This document shows positions 1-5,865 of a stretch of DNA of 7,494 nucleotides, piece by piece (position 1 is the first letter of the stretch; each line of letters opens with the position of its first letter). The position numbers were made by a program, and so were the translations under genes. The notes under the pieces were generated by a model. It made no database searches and was not told where the DNA came from. It saw nothing but the letters and a program-made list of their open reading frames with translations. Source of the DNA: Alphaproteobacteria bacterium (GTDB lineage Bacteria; Pseudomonadota; Alphaproteobacteria; RS24); the NCBI GenBank assembly GCA_022428185.1, contig JAKMCZ010000173.1:1-7494 (forward strand). Reading direction: 5' to 3'.

Positions 1-71
1 GGGTGACAGATGAGACCGGTTTTGATGGCGATCTGGAAAACCGCGTCGTTGATTGGCCGCTTGAGAAATAA
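1..71 (+). CDS. C-terminal end of an unidentified protein (partial)
   Basis: The third forward frame is open from the window edge to a TAA at 69-71, while the other two forward frames hit a TGA within the first dozen bases. The readable tail is acidic and ends ENRVVDWPLEK. It is too short (about 22 codons) to assign to a family, and it could be chance rather than a gene. The AT-rich, non-coding-looking DNA that starts right after the TAA supports a gene end here. Confidence 0.4.
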   Translation, partial: VTDETGFDGDLENRVVDWPLEK

Positions 72-114
72 AAAAAATTTTCGACATGCGGCGATGCTCA
101 AGCCTTTGTTTTCT
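59..114 (+). terminator. Weak candidate terminator after the first partial gene
   Basis: A 7-bp inverted repeat pairs gcttgag (59-65) with ctcaagc (97-103), followed by a T-rich stretch (ctttgtttt). The loop is long (31 nt) and includes an A-run/T-run, so this is not a classic intrinsic terminator. The left arm overlaps the last codons of the partial gene. Called only because position and T-tract fit. Confidence 0.2.
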
Positions 115-178
115 CTCATAAACTGCCAAAATATACACGCAAAAGTTGAGTAAACTATTGAAAATATTGAATTTTATC

Positions 179-207
179 TTGACGGCGTGACGCTGCTCTG
201 ATAGGTT
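179..207 (+). promoter_or_regulatory. Possible promoter ahead of the TerS-like gene
   Basis: TTGACG at 179-184 matches five of six bases of a sigma-70 -35 box. A poor -10 (taggtt, 202-207) lies 17 bp downstream. The region just upstream (about 120-178) is much more AT-rich than the coding DNA around it, as expected of a promoter region. The -10 is weak, so the real start site may differ. Confidence 0.25.
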
Positions 208-251
208 TCAGGCATGGTAAGAAAAAGCATCTAACGCATACTCGCCGTCAA
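179..251. repeat. 9-bp perfect inverted repeat flanking the leader
   Basis: ttgacggcg at 179-187 is the exact reverse complement of cgccgtcaa at 243-251, separated by 55 nt. The right arm ends four bases before the ATG at 256. The left arm coincides with the candidate -35 box. It could be a protein-binding pair, a long-loop RNA stem near the start codon, or chance. Confidence 0.4.
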
Positions 252-255
252 TCAG

Positions 256-570
256 ATGACAACAGACAAGACTGAAAGCCGACTGCAAGGCGTGCAACAA
301 GCTCTGCTCGCCGATATGGAAGCGATGCAGGCGGCTTTACCGCATGATGGTGAAGAGACCTCCGAGGCGCTGGAGCGGCGGGCGCGTATCGTAACTATGT
401 TGACCCGCGCCTTTGATGTTTTGAACCGAGCTCATCAACAAAAACAGAAACAGCGCACGGATAAAAGTGACACACAAACCCGTCAGGCACTTATCGCCGA
501 AATTGAACAGAAACTGGCAGGGTTGGCGCAAGGCAAGGGTCAGGCGACAGATTCTGAAGGGGTTGAGTGA
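256..570 (+). CDS. Putative GTA/phage small terminase-like protein (TerS, g1-like)
   Basis: A 104-residue protein, charged and predicted to be mostly helical, with no signal peptide or membrane segment. Residues about 35-65 form an Arg/Glu/Gln-rich helix (ERRARIVTMLTRAFDVLNRA). A second helical stretch rich in Ala/Leu/Glu lies near residues 78-92. The family call rests mainly on context: the next frame, overlapping its stop, begins with a large-terminase N-terminus. In alphaproteobacterial gene transfer agents a protein of about 100 residues sits exactly there (g1, now known as a small terminase). ATG 256 is the only ATG in frame after a TAA at 232-234. It has no visible Shine-Dalgarno sequence. 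In a functional GTA it would bind DNA and the large terminase to start packaging; here its partner is truncated, so it may be non-functional. Gene call fairly secure, function inferred. Confidence 0.55.
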   Translation: MTTDKTESRLQGVQQALLADMEAMQAALPHDGEETSEALERRARIVTMLTRAFDVLNRAHQQKQKQRTDKSDTQTRQALIAEIEQKLAGLAQGKGQATDSEGVE

Positions 571-844
571 CGCCGAGATAGCGGCACTTTATTGGAATTG
601 GGATTTTTGGGCACGCCCCGATCAATTACCGCCGCAAGGTGATTGGTCTTGTTGGATGATGTTGGGTGGTCGCGGCGCGGGTAAAACGCGAGCCCGTGCT
701 GAGATGAGAGGCCCGTCCAGCCCGCCGCAAGTTTATTGGTCGAGCGAGCGCGTTATGGTTTCCTCCGGCGGACCTGCTTTTGAAGCCGGACGCGTGGCGG
801 TGGCGATACATTATATCAAGTTGCCCCTGCCAAGCCTGTCGTGA
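563..844 (+). pseudogene. Remnant of GTA/phage large terminase (TerL) fused to a foreign C-terminal tail
   Basis: The frame opens at a possible TTG start (563) overlapping the preceding stop; ATG 467 is possible but would overlap the TerS-like gene by 104 bp. From the TTG it encodes 93 residues, against roughly 400 or more for a complete large terminase. Residues 1-47 look like the GTA large terminase N-terminus: LSDAEIAALYWNWDFWARP, then PPQGDW, then a Walker A loop GGRGAGKT (residues 35-42, K41). Homology seems to stop at about residue 47 (base 703); Walker B and the nuclease domain are absent. The remaining residues (PPQVYWSS...GGPAFEAGRVAVAIHYI) do not look like terminase and resemble the C-terminal ends of DUF2793-type proteins found beyond GTA tail genes. 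I infer an in-frame internal deletion joining first and last parts of a cluster. The ATPase fragment should not package DNA. The tail identity is from memory and less sure than the head. Confidence 0.6.
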
Positions 845-850
845 CATTAT
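821..850 (+). promoter_or_regulatory. Possible promoter for the nitroreductase gene
   Basis: ttgccc (821-826) and cattat (845-850) are separated by 18 bp; each matches four of six bases of the sigma-70 consensus. They overlap the end of the terminase remnant and lie about 55 bp before the nitroreductase ATG. A reasonable place for a promoter, but the match is modest. Confidence 0.25.
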
Positions 851-894
851 AGCTCTGGTCTTCTTAATTGAGCGCGGCTATTCTTGCGCCTCAT

Positions 895-900
895 GGAGGA
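895..900 (+). promoter_or_regulatory. Shine-Dalgarno site that fixes the nitroreductase start
   Basis: ggagga lies 4 nt before ATG 905. It overlaps the alternative ATG at 893 and lies downstream of TTG 884, so it favours 905 over both of those in-frame starts. Confidence 0.65.
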
Positions 901-904
901 TCAG

Positions 905-1600
905 ATGAGTAGACTTACCGAAAATTCAGCCAGCGTCAGCGACGCCATTAATACGCGGTTTTCATGCCGCGCTTTTCTCGACAAGCCGGTATCTGAAGCG
1001 GATATCAAGCATATCGTTGAAACCGCGACGCGGTCGCCGTCCGGCGGCAATTTGCAGCCGTGGAATGTGCATGTTTTGCAAGGCGAACCGCGCAACAAGC
1101 TGGTTAATCTGATTGCCGAAAAGGGTCAGGAAAAGCCGATGGGCGAGGGGTCTGAATACCATATTTACCCGCCTGAATTGAGCGATCCGTATAACAGTCG
1201 GCGTTTTGAAATTGGCGAGCGCATGTATGAGATTATGGGCGTGGCGCGCGAGGATAAAGCGGCGCGACTGGCTTGGCTGGCGAGCAATTTCACCTTTTTC
1301 AACGCGCCGGTCGGCATGTTTTTCTCACTTGATAAGCAAATGCAGGAAGGCCAGTGGTCGGATATGGGCATGCTCATTCAAACCATGATGCTATTGGCGC
1401 GCGAACGCGGCCTGCATACCTGCCCGCAAGAAGCGTGGGCGATTTGGGCGCCAACAGTTAAAGAATATTTGGACATTCCTGACAGCCATATTTTCTTTTG
1501 CGGTTTGGCGCTTGGCTATGCCGACCCTGACGCGTCGGTCAACGAGCTTGAAAGCCCGCGCGCGCCAATGGGCGAAGTCGTGAAATATTTGGGCTTCTAG
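905..1600 (+). CDS. Nitroreductase-family FMN oxidoreductase
   Basis: A protein of 231 residues from ATG 905, usual for the NfsB/FRase-like nitroreductase fold. It carries the N-terminal family signature RFSCRAFLDKPV, whose Arg residues contact FMN phosphate in relatives, followed by RSPSGGNLQPWNVHV, the FMN-binding loop. Later come GMLIQTMMLLARERGL and CPQEAW, typical of the helix and loop over the flavin, and the closing GLALGYADP. It ends in KYLGF, a normal family C-terminus, so the stop looks genuine. No signal peptide or membrane segment: a cytoplasmic, probably homodimeric NAD(P)H-dependent reductase. The natural substrate cannot be told from sequence; nitroaromatics or quinones are only the usual assay substrates. 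It lies between the terminase remnant and ccmI and is in the same frame as ccmI, separated by its TAG; no functional link to cytochrome maturation is evident. Confidence 0.9.
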   Translation: MSRLTENSASVSDAINTRFSCRAFLDKPVSEADIKHIVETATRSPSGGNLQPWNVHVLQGEPRNKLVNLIAEKGQEKPMGEGSEYHIYPPELSDPYNSRRFEIGERMYEIMGVAREDKAARLAWLASNFTFFNAPVGMFFSLDKQMQEGQWSDMGMLIQTMMLLARERGLHTCPQEAWAIWAPTVKEYLDIPDSHIFFCGLALGYADPDASVNELESPRAPMGEVVKYLGF

Positions 1601-1651
1601 GCGCTGGCAACGACATTCATCAGTTCCGCTCTGTTTTGGGCACTTGCCGCT

Positions 1652-2248
1652 TTGGTCGCGGCGAGTGTTGGCTATCTATTGAGCCGTCCGTTGCACGCGA
1701 CCTTGCACAAGCGCGCCGCATTGACGGTGCTGGCACTTGTGCCGCTTTTATCGCTCGGCATTTATCTGGCTATCGGCAATCCACAAACCGCTGATGCGCC
1801 TTTGGCACCGCGATTGGAAGGCGCGCTGGAGGACTTGCCGCCCGCCGCCATATTGGCGCGGCTTGAGCAGCGTTTGCGCCAAGCGCCAGATGATGCCACC
1901 GGTTGGGTGTTGATGGCGCGTCTGCGCATGACGATTGAGGACTACGCCAAAGCGGCTGATGCATGGCAGCGTTTGTTGCAACTGGAGCCGAATAATGACG
2001 AGGCGATGGTTGGGTTGGCGCAAGCGCTGATTGAGCAAGATGGCGGCGTGGTCAGCGCCGATGCGGTTGATTTATTGGACATGGCGCTGGTTCAGCAACC
2101 GAATAATTTCGCCGCTCTGTTTTGGCGCGCTGAGGCGCATGCCCAGACCGGCGAAACCGATAGGGCGCGTCGGCTATGGCAGAAACTACGCGGCGATTTG
2201 CCGGATAATATGCCTTTGGCGCGCATGCTTGACCAAAGGCTTAAATAA
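1652..2248 (+). CDS. ccmI: Cytochrome c maturation protein CcmI (CycH), shortened form
   Basis: CcmI holds apocytochrome c in the periplasm for the CcmF/CcmH haem ligase. The given start, TTG 1652, is the first conventional start codon and encodes 198 residues. The frame, however, is open back to the nitroreductase TAG (1598-1600), and residues encoded from 1616 onward (FISSALFWALAALVAASVGYLL) form a good first membrane helix, so CTG 1604 or 1631 may be the true start. A second helix follows almost at once (LTVLALVPLLSLGIYLAIG), ending in the family-like GNPQ turn. The periplasmic part has TPR-like repeats: PDDATGWVLMARLRMTIEDY, then AADAWQRLLQLEPNNDEAM, a linker GGVVSADAVDLLDMALVQQP, and FWRAEAHAQTGETDRARRLW. 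The cytoplasmic leucine-zipper loop that separates the two helices in Rhodobacter CcmI (about 400 residues in all) is missing. Position directly before ccmE supports the call. Confidence 0.8.
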   Translation: MVAASVGYLLSRPLHATLHKRAALTVLALVPLLSLGIYLAIGNPQTADAPLAPRLEGALEDLPPAAILARLEQRLRQAPDDATGWVLMARLRMTIEDYAKAADAWQRLLQLEPNNDEAMVGLAQALIEQDGGVVSADAVDLLDMALVQQPNNFAALFWRAEAHAQTGETDRARRLWQKLRGDLPDNMPLARMLDQRLK

Positions 2249-2257
2249 ATCGGCAAT

Positions 2258-2281
2258 CTAAATGCTGCGCTAAATGCCGCG
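2258..2281. repeat. Imperfect 12-bp tandem duplication
   Basis: ctaaatgctgcg (2258-2269) is followed directly by ctaaatgccgcg (2270-2281), one mismatch in twelve, in the ccmI-ccmE spacer. Two copies only; probably a small slippage event, though it lies just upstream of the candidate ccmE promoter. Confidence 0.5.
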
Positions 2282-2292
2282 CCAAAATCAAT

Positions 2293-2321
2293 GGTCTTAT
2301 TGGCGAGCCTTTGGGTATAAT
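2293..2321 (+). promoter_or_regulatory. Candidate promoter for ccmEFH
   Basis: A perfect TATAAT stands at 2316-2321, in the 96-bp spacer between ccmI and ccmE, 23 bp before the ccmE ATG. It would give a leader of roughly 15-20 nt. No good -35 exists at 16-18 bp, so it would be weak or factor-dependent. A 6-bp inverted repeat (cgccaa 2280-2285, ttggcg 2300-2305) covers the -35 area. Confidence 0.4.
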
Positions 2322-2344
2322 GCGGCTAAAGGGTTTTTGCATTT

Positions 2345-2815
2345 ATGACTCCAAAGCAAATCAGATTGGCAATGATTGGCGGCGGGTTGGCGTTTTTAGC
2401 GCTGGCGGCGCTGATTGCCTTGACCGCGTTGGAAGACAATATCGTGTTTTTCCGGTCGCCCAGCGAACTGGCCGCCAGACCCGCTGCAATCGGCGAGGCT
2501 ATTCGCATAGGCGGATTGGTGCGCGAAGGCTCGGTTACACGCGACGGTTTGCGCGCCGATTTTAGCGTCACTGATTTGGTGCATGACATCACCGTCACCT
2601 ATGAAGGCATGTTGCCCGATTTGTTTCGTGAAGGGCAGGGCGTGGTCGCCGAAGGTCGGTTCGGGGCTGATGGTCGCTTTGTCGCCGATACGGTGCTTGC
2701 CAAGCATGATGAAACCTATATGCCGCCCGAGGTTGCCGAGGCGCTTGAAAAAGCCGGTAAGCTCAATTCCCCCTACGCCCCCTATAAACAGCACACTGAC
2801 AAGGTGACGCCATGA
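2345..2815 (+). CDS. ccmE: Cytochrome c-type biogenesis haem chaperone CcmE (CycJ)
   Basis: CcmE covalently holds haem in the periplasm after CcmC loads it and passes it to CcmF. The 156-residue length is normal. Residues 1-4 are cytoplasmic; a single N-terminal membrane anchor spans about residues 7-29 (IRLAMIGGGLAFLALAALIA). It is followed by the small beta-barrel domain with the family segments IRIGGLVREGSV, FSVTDLVHDITVTYEGMLPDLFREGQGVVAEG and FVADTVLAKHDETYMPPEV. His121 in AKHDETY is the expected covalent haem site and Tyr125 the usual axial ligand, so the protein looks functional. ATG 2345 gives the standard anchor start. Only a weak, distant SD-like aaaggg (2328-2333) precedes it. Its TGA overlaps the ccmF ATG (ATGA), indicating translational coupling. 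Confidence 0.96.
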   Translation: MTPKQIRLAMIGGGLAFLALAALIALTALEDNIVFFRSPSELAARPAAIGEAIRIGGLVREGSVTRDGLRADFSVTDLVHDITVTYEGMLPDLFREGQGVVAEGRFGADGRFVADTVLAKHDETYMPPEVAEALEKAGKLNSPYAPYKQHTDKVTP

Positions 2816-4734
2816 TTGCCGAGCTTGGTCATTTTATTTTGGTCTTGTCTTTGGCCGCAGCTTTGGTGCAAGCCGCCGCGCCGGTATATTTGGCACGCAG
2901 GGACACAGGCTTGGCTTTTCAAGTGGCGCAGCGCGCCGCCATCGTTCAATTGATTTTGGTGCTTCTGGCTTTCGCCGCGCTGACTTACCTGTTTGTCCGG
3001 TCGGATTTCTCGCTCGCCGTGGTGTTTGCCAACAGCCATGTTGCCAAGCCGTTAATTTACAAAATCGCAGGTGTCTGGGGCAATCATGAAGGCTCAATGC
3101 TGCTTTGGGTGGTGATTGTCGCCGCCTATGGCGCAGCCTACGCGCATTTCAGCCGACACAAGGACGCTTTCGCGGCTCGTGTTTTGGTTGTGCAGGGTTG
3201 GCTTGGTGTCGCTTTTTTGGCGTTTCTTCTATTCACCTCAAATCCGTTCGCGCGGCTTTTGCCGGCACCGTTTTCCGGACAAGGGTTAACCCCAATACTG
3301 CAAGACCCGGCTTTAGCGGCGCACCCGCCTTTGCTTTATGCGGGCTATGTCGGCTTTTCGATGGCCTATGCATTTGCGCTGGCAGCTTTGACGGGTAAAG
3401 ACGATGGCGGTAATTGGGCGCGTCGCATGCGACCGTGGATTTTGACGGCATGGATATTCCTTACGCTTGGCATCGCGCTTGGTTCTTTCTGGGCTTATTA
3501 CGAGCTTGGCTGGGGCGGTTTTTGGTTCTGGGATCCGGTTGAGAATGCGTCGCTTATGCCATGGCTGGCGGGCACGGCATTGCTACATTCGGCTTTGGTG
3601 GCGGAAAAACGCGACACGCTGAAACGCTGGACATTGCTATTGGCTATCATCACTTTTGCGCTGTCATTGTCGGGCACATTTTTGGTGCGTTCAGGCGTGC
3701 TGACCTCGGTGCATGCTTTCGCCAATGACCCTGAGCGTGGCTTGTTCATTCTTGCCATATTGGGTGGCTTTACGCTGGTCGGGTTTGTGCTTTACGGACT
3801 GCGCTTGCCGCAACTTGCGCCCGACCGGGCCTTTCAGCCGATTAGCCGCGAGGGCATGTTGCTGGTCAATAATATATTCTTGGCAACGGCGACGGTGACG
3901 GTGTTTATCGGCACGATTTACCCGCTCATTCTAGATGCTCTCGGCATGGGTAAAATTTCTGTCGGCGCACCTTATTTCAATGCGGTGTTTGCGCCGCTGA
4001 CCATTCCGTTTGCTTTGCTGCTGCCTTTGGGGCCATTGCTGGCATGGCGGGCGGGCGCGGTTAAATCACTTAAAACCCGATTGCTTTATATGGCCGGTGC
4101 GGCAGGGCTGGTGACGGGCGCGATTATGCTGGCGAAGGGCGGTGCGCCGTTCATGGTCGTCTTATTGTTCGCCGCTGCCTTATGGTTGTTCTTTGGTGCC
4201 GGTCTCGATATGGCTCAACGCTTGCAACCCTATCGTCACCGCTTGCATCGTTTTTGGACGCTGCCGGCAAGTGCGTTCTCGGCGCCGATGGCGCATGGCG
4301 GATTGGCCGTTATGCTGCTCGGGATTTTGGCGGCAACGCAATGGCGCGAAGAAGTCGTGGTCGCCGCCGCGCCCGGTCAGCAGATTGAAATTGCCGGAAT
4401 TGGCCTGCGCTATGAAGGCTTGCGCGCCGTTGACGGGCCGAATTACCGCGCCGAGCAAGCGCAATTAACTTATCTCAACGGCACGCATGCTGGCGCGTAT
4501 TTGCGCCCTGAAAGGCGTTTTTACGAAGCCGAGCGGTCGCAAACCACCGAAGCCGCCATCACCACCGATTTGACCGGTCACCTATATGCCGTCGTCGGCG
4601 AGGTGAGCGGCGATAAGCGCGTCATTCGCGTTTGGTATCACCCTTATGTTGCTTTTATCTGGCTCGGCTCTTTGCTGATGGCATTGGGCGGCACATTCGC
4701 GCTGTCGACAAGAATAGGCAGGCGTGCCGCATGA
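2812..4734 (+). CDS. ccmF: Cytochrome c haem lyase subunit CcmF (CycK)
   Basis: A 640-residue polytopic inner-membrane protein, close to the usual 640-660, that takes haem from CcmE and joins it to the CXXCH cysteines of apocytochrome c. The tryptophan-rich WWD motif, WGGFWFWDPVENASLMPW, begins at residue 234. All four conserved histidines known from E. coli CcmF (H173, H261, H303, H491) have clear counterparts: H171 in LAAHPPLLYAGY, H259 in LLHSAL, H301 in SVHAFANDP and H495 in MAHGGLAVMLLG. The first two-thirds contain many membrane helices; residues about 515-610 form a soluble periplasmic domain; a last helix (VAFIWLGSLLMALGGTFAL) precedes the C-terminus. aaggtg at 2801-2806 is a good SD, 5 nt before the ATG. 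The start overlaps ccmE and the end overlaps ccmH, each by 4 bp. Nothing is missing or broken. Confidence 0.98.
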   Translation: MIAELGHFILVLSLAAALVQAAAPVYLARRDTGLAFQVAQRAAIVQLILVLLAFAALTYLFVRSDFSLAVVFANSHVAKPLIYKIAGVWGNHEGSMLLWVVIVAAYGAAYAHFSRHKDAFAARVLVVQGWLGVAFLAFLLFTSNPFARLLPAPFSGQGLTPILQDPALAAHPPLLYAGYVGFSMAYAFALAALTGKDDGGNWARRMRPWILTAWIFLTLGIALGSFWAYYELGWGGFWFWDPVENASLMPWLAGTALLHSALVAEKRDTLKRWTLLLAIITFALSLSGTFLVRSGVLTSVHAFANDPERGLFILAILGGFTLVGFVLYGLRLPQLAPDRAFQPISREGMLLVNNIFLATATVTVFIGTIYPLILDALGMGKISVGAPYFNAVFAPLTIPFALLLPLGPLLAWRAGAVKSLKTRLLYMAGAAGLVTGAIMLAKGGAPFMVVLLFAAALWLFFGAGLDMAQRLQPYRHRLHRFWTLPASAFSAPMAHGGLAVMLLGILAATQWREEVVVAAAPGQQIEIAGIGLRYEGLRAVDGPNYRAEQAQLTYLNGTHAGAYLRPERRFYEAERSQTTEAAITTDLTGHLYAVVGEVSGDKRVIRVWYHPYVAFIWLGSLLMALGGTFALSTRIGRRAA

Positions 4735-5162
4735 TGCGTGTTGTCATTTTATTATCATTGCTTACTGCATCGCTTAACGGGCCGACATATGCGCTCGACC
4801 CGGGTGAGGCACTGACCGATGCGCGGTTGGAAGCGCGCGCGCGTGCGCTCAGTCAAGAATTGCGCTGCATGGTTTGTCAAAACCAATCGATTGACGATAG
4901 CGATGCACCGCTGGCGAAAGATTTGCGGGTTTTTGTCCGCAATCGGTTGCGCGCCGGTGATAGCGATGCGGCCATTCGCGACGCGATTGTTTTGCGCTAT
5001 GGCGAGTTTGCGCTGTTTCGCCCGCGCATTGCGTCGCACACATTGGCGCTGTGGTTGACTCCGCTGACCATTTTACTGTTTGGCGCGCTGTTTGGCTGGC
5101 GATTAACGCGCGCATCGCGCCATAAATCGGAACGTCAAAACACTTCAACCACCTCGGAATAA
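4731..5162 (+). CDS. ccmH: Cytochrome c-type biogenesis thiol oxidoreductase CcmH (CycL)
   Basis: A 143-residue protein of the short, single-domain CcmH type (E. coli CcmH carries an extra CcmI-like part). The start is a doublet of ATGs at 4731 and 4734; the first gives the ATGA overlap with the ccmF stop. An in-frame TTG farther upstream (4632) would sit deep inside ccmF and is unlikely. Residues 1-22 form a signal peptide (MMRVVILLSLLTASLNGPTYA). The mature domain has the redox motif LRCMVCQNQSI with C46 and C49; most relatives have LRCPVCQ or LRCLVCQ, so Met between the cysteines is a small variation. RYGEFALFRP is also conserved in the family. A C-terminal membrane anchor (LALWLTPLTILLFGALFGW) leaves a short basic cytoplasmic tail. 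It reduces the apocytochrome haem-binding cysteines and acts with CcmF and CcmI. No ccmG lies between ccmF and ccmH, as in other alphaproteobacterial cycHJKL clusters. Confidence 0.95.
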   Translation: MMRVVILLSLLTASLNGPTYALDPGEALTDARLEARARALSQELRCMVCQNQSIDDSDAPLAKDLRVFVRNRLRAGDSDAAIRDAIVLRYGEFALFRPRIASHTLALWLTPLTILLFGALFGWRLTRASRHKSERQNTSTTSE

Positions 5163-5178
5163 GAGCTAGTCTCGGCGC

Positions 5179-5865
5179 ATGGAACAAGACATGCGCCTTT
5201 TACTGGTCGAGGACGACACCAAAACAGCTTCATTGCTGTGCGAGCGATTTCGTGCGGAAGGCATAGGCATCGACCATGCCGCCAATGGCAAGGACGGGCT
5301 GGCGGTAGCGCGCGAAGGTGGCTTTGATGTTTTGGTCGTCGACCGAATGTTACCTGAGCTGAACGGCACCGAGCTTGTTGAGACACTGCGCAAAGAAGGC
5401 GATGACACGCCGGTTCTGTTTCTTTCGGCATTGGGTGAAGTTGATGATCGGGTTGCCGGTTTTGCTGCCGGTGGCGATGATTATTTGAACAAGCCTTATG
5501 CATTTGCCGAATTGCTGGCGCGCGTTACGGCGCTGGCGCGGCGCGGCGACAGTGCTCAGGTGACGAAAGTTCAATTGGCTGATTTGTCGCTCGATTTGCT
5601 GGCGCGCAAAGCGCGGCGCGGTGATGTCACACTTGATTTAAACAATCGCGAGTTTGACCTGCTGGCCTATTTGGTCAGTCATCAGGGCAAAATCGTCACC
5701 CGTAATATGTTGCTTGAAAATGTTTGGAACTATGGCCTCGACATGCAGACCAATGTTGTCGATGTGCATATCTCGCGACTGCGCGCCAAACTGGATAAAA
5801 ACTTTTCGCCACCGCTTTTGCACACCAAACGCGGGCAGGGCTTTATTTTGCAGGCCGAGGCATGA
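5179..5865 (+). CDS. OmpR/PhoB-family two-component response regulator
   Basis: A 228-residue DNA-binding response regulator of standard length. The receiver domain (about residues 5-118) has the acidic pocket E11/D12/D13 in LLVEDDT, phospho-acceptor D55 in VVDRMLPELNG, the switch serine S83 in FLSALG, and K105 in LNKPYAF. The winged-helix effector domain (about 130-226) shows LDLNNREFDLLAYLVSHQGKIV, then VVDVHISRLRAKLD and TKRGQGFIL, the recognition helix and wing of the OmpR class. ATG 5179 is 16 bp after ccmH; a second ATG at 5191 (MRLLLVEDD) is also possible and gives a more usual start. Its stop overlaps the kinase ATG by 4 bp, so the two form a cognate pair. Its targets cannot be read from the sequence. 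Similar unnamed pairs sit between the cyc operon and glnE in rhizobia, from memory. Confidence 0.93.
   Translation: MEQDMRLLLVEDDTKTASLLCERFRAEGIGIDHAANGKDGLAVAREGGFDVLVVDRMLPELNGTELVETLRKEGDDTPVLFLSALGEVDDRVAGFAAGGDDYLNKPYAFAELLARVTALARRGDSAQVTKVQLADLSLDLLARKARRGDVTLDLNNREFDLLAYLVSHQGKIVTRNMLLENVWNYGLDMQTNVVDVHISRLRAKLDKNFSPPLLHTKRGQGFILQAEA

Noticed and set aside
467..565. Upstream extension of the terminase remnant to ATG 467
   Set aside because: It would overlap the TerS-like gene by about 104 bp, the extra residues (HKPVRHLSPKLNRN...) are basic and unlike terminase, and recognisable homology begins at LSDAE near 563.
2280..2305. 6-bp inverted repeat as a ccmI terminator
   Set aside because: The stem is short, the loop is 14 nt, and no T-run follows, so termination is unlikely; noted only in relation to the promoter.
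2396..2794. Long reverse-strand ORF opposite ccmE
   Set aside because: It is a shadow of codon bias on the opposite strand of a clear ccmE; no family features and no SD.
4632..4730. Upstream start for ccmH at TTG 4632
   Set aside because: The extra residues lie within the last coding part of ccmF and precede a clean signal peptide at 4731; the ATGA overlap is the usual arrangement.
4710..4760. Missing ccmG between ccmF and ccmH as a sign of deletion
   Set aside because: In many alphaproteobacteria cycHJKL naturally lacks ccmG, which sits with ccmABCD elsewhere; the 4-bp overlap shows an undisturbed junction.
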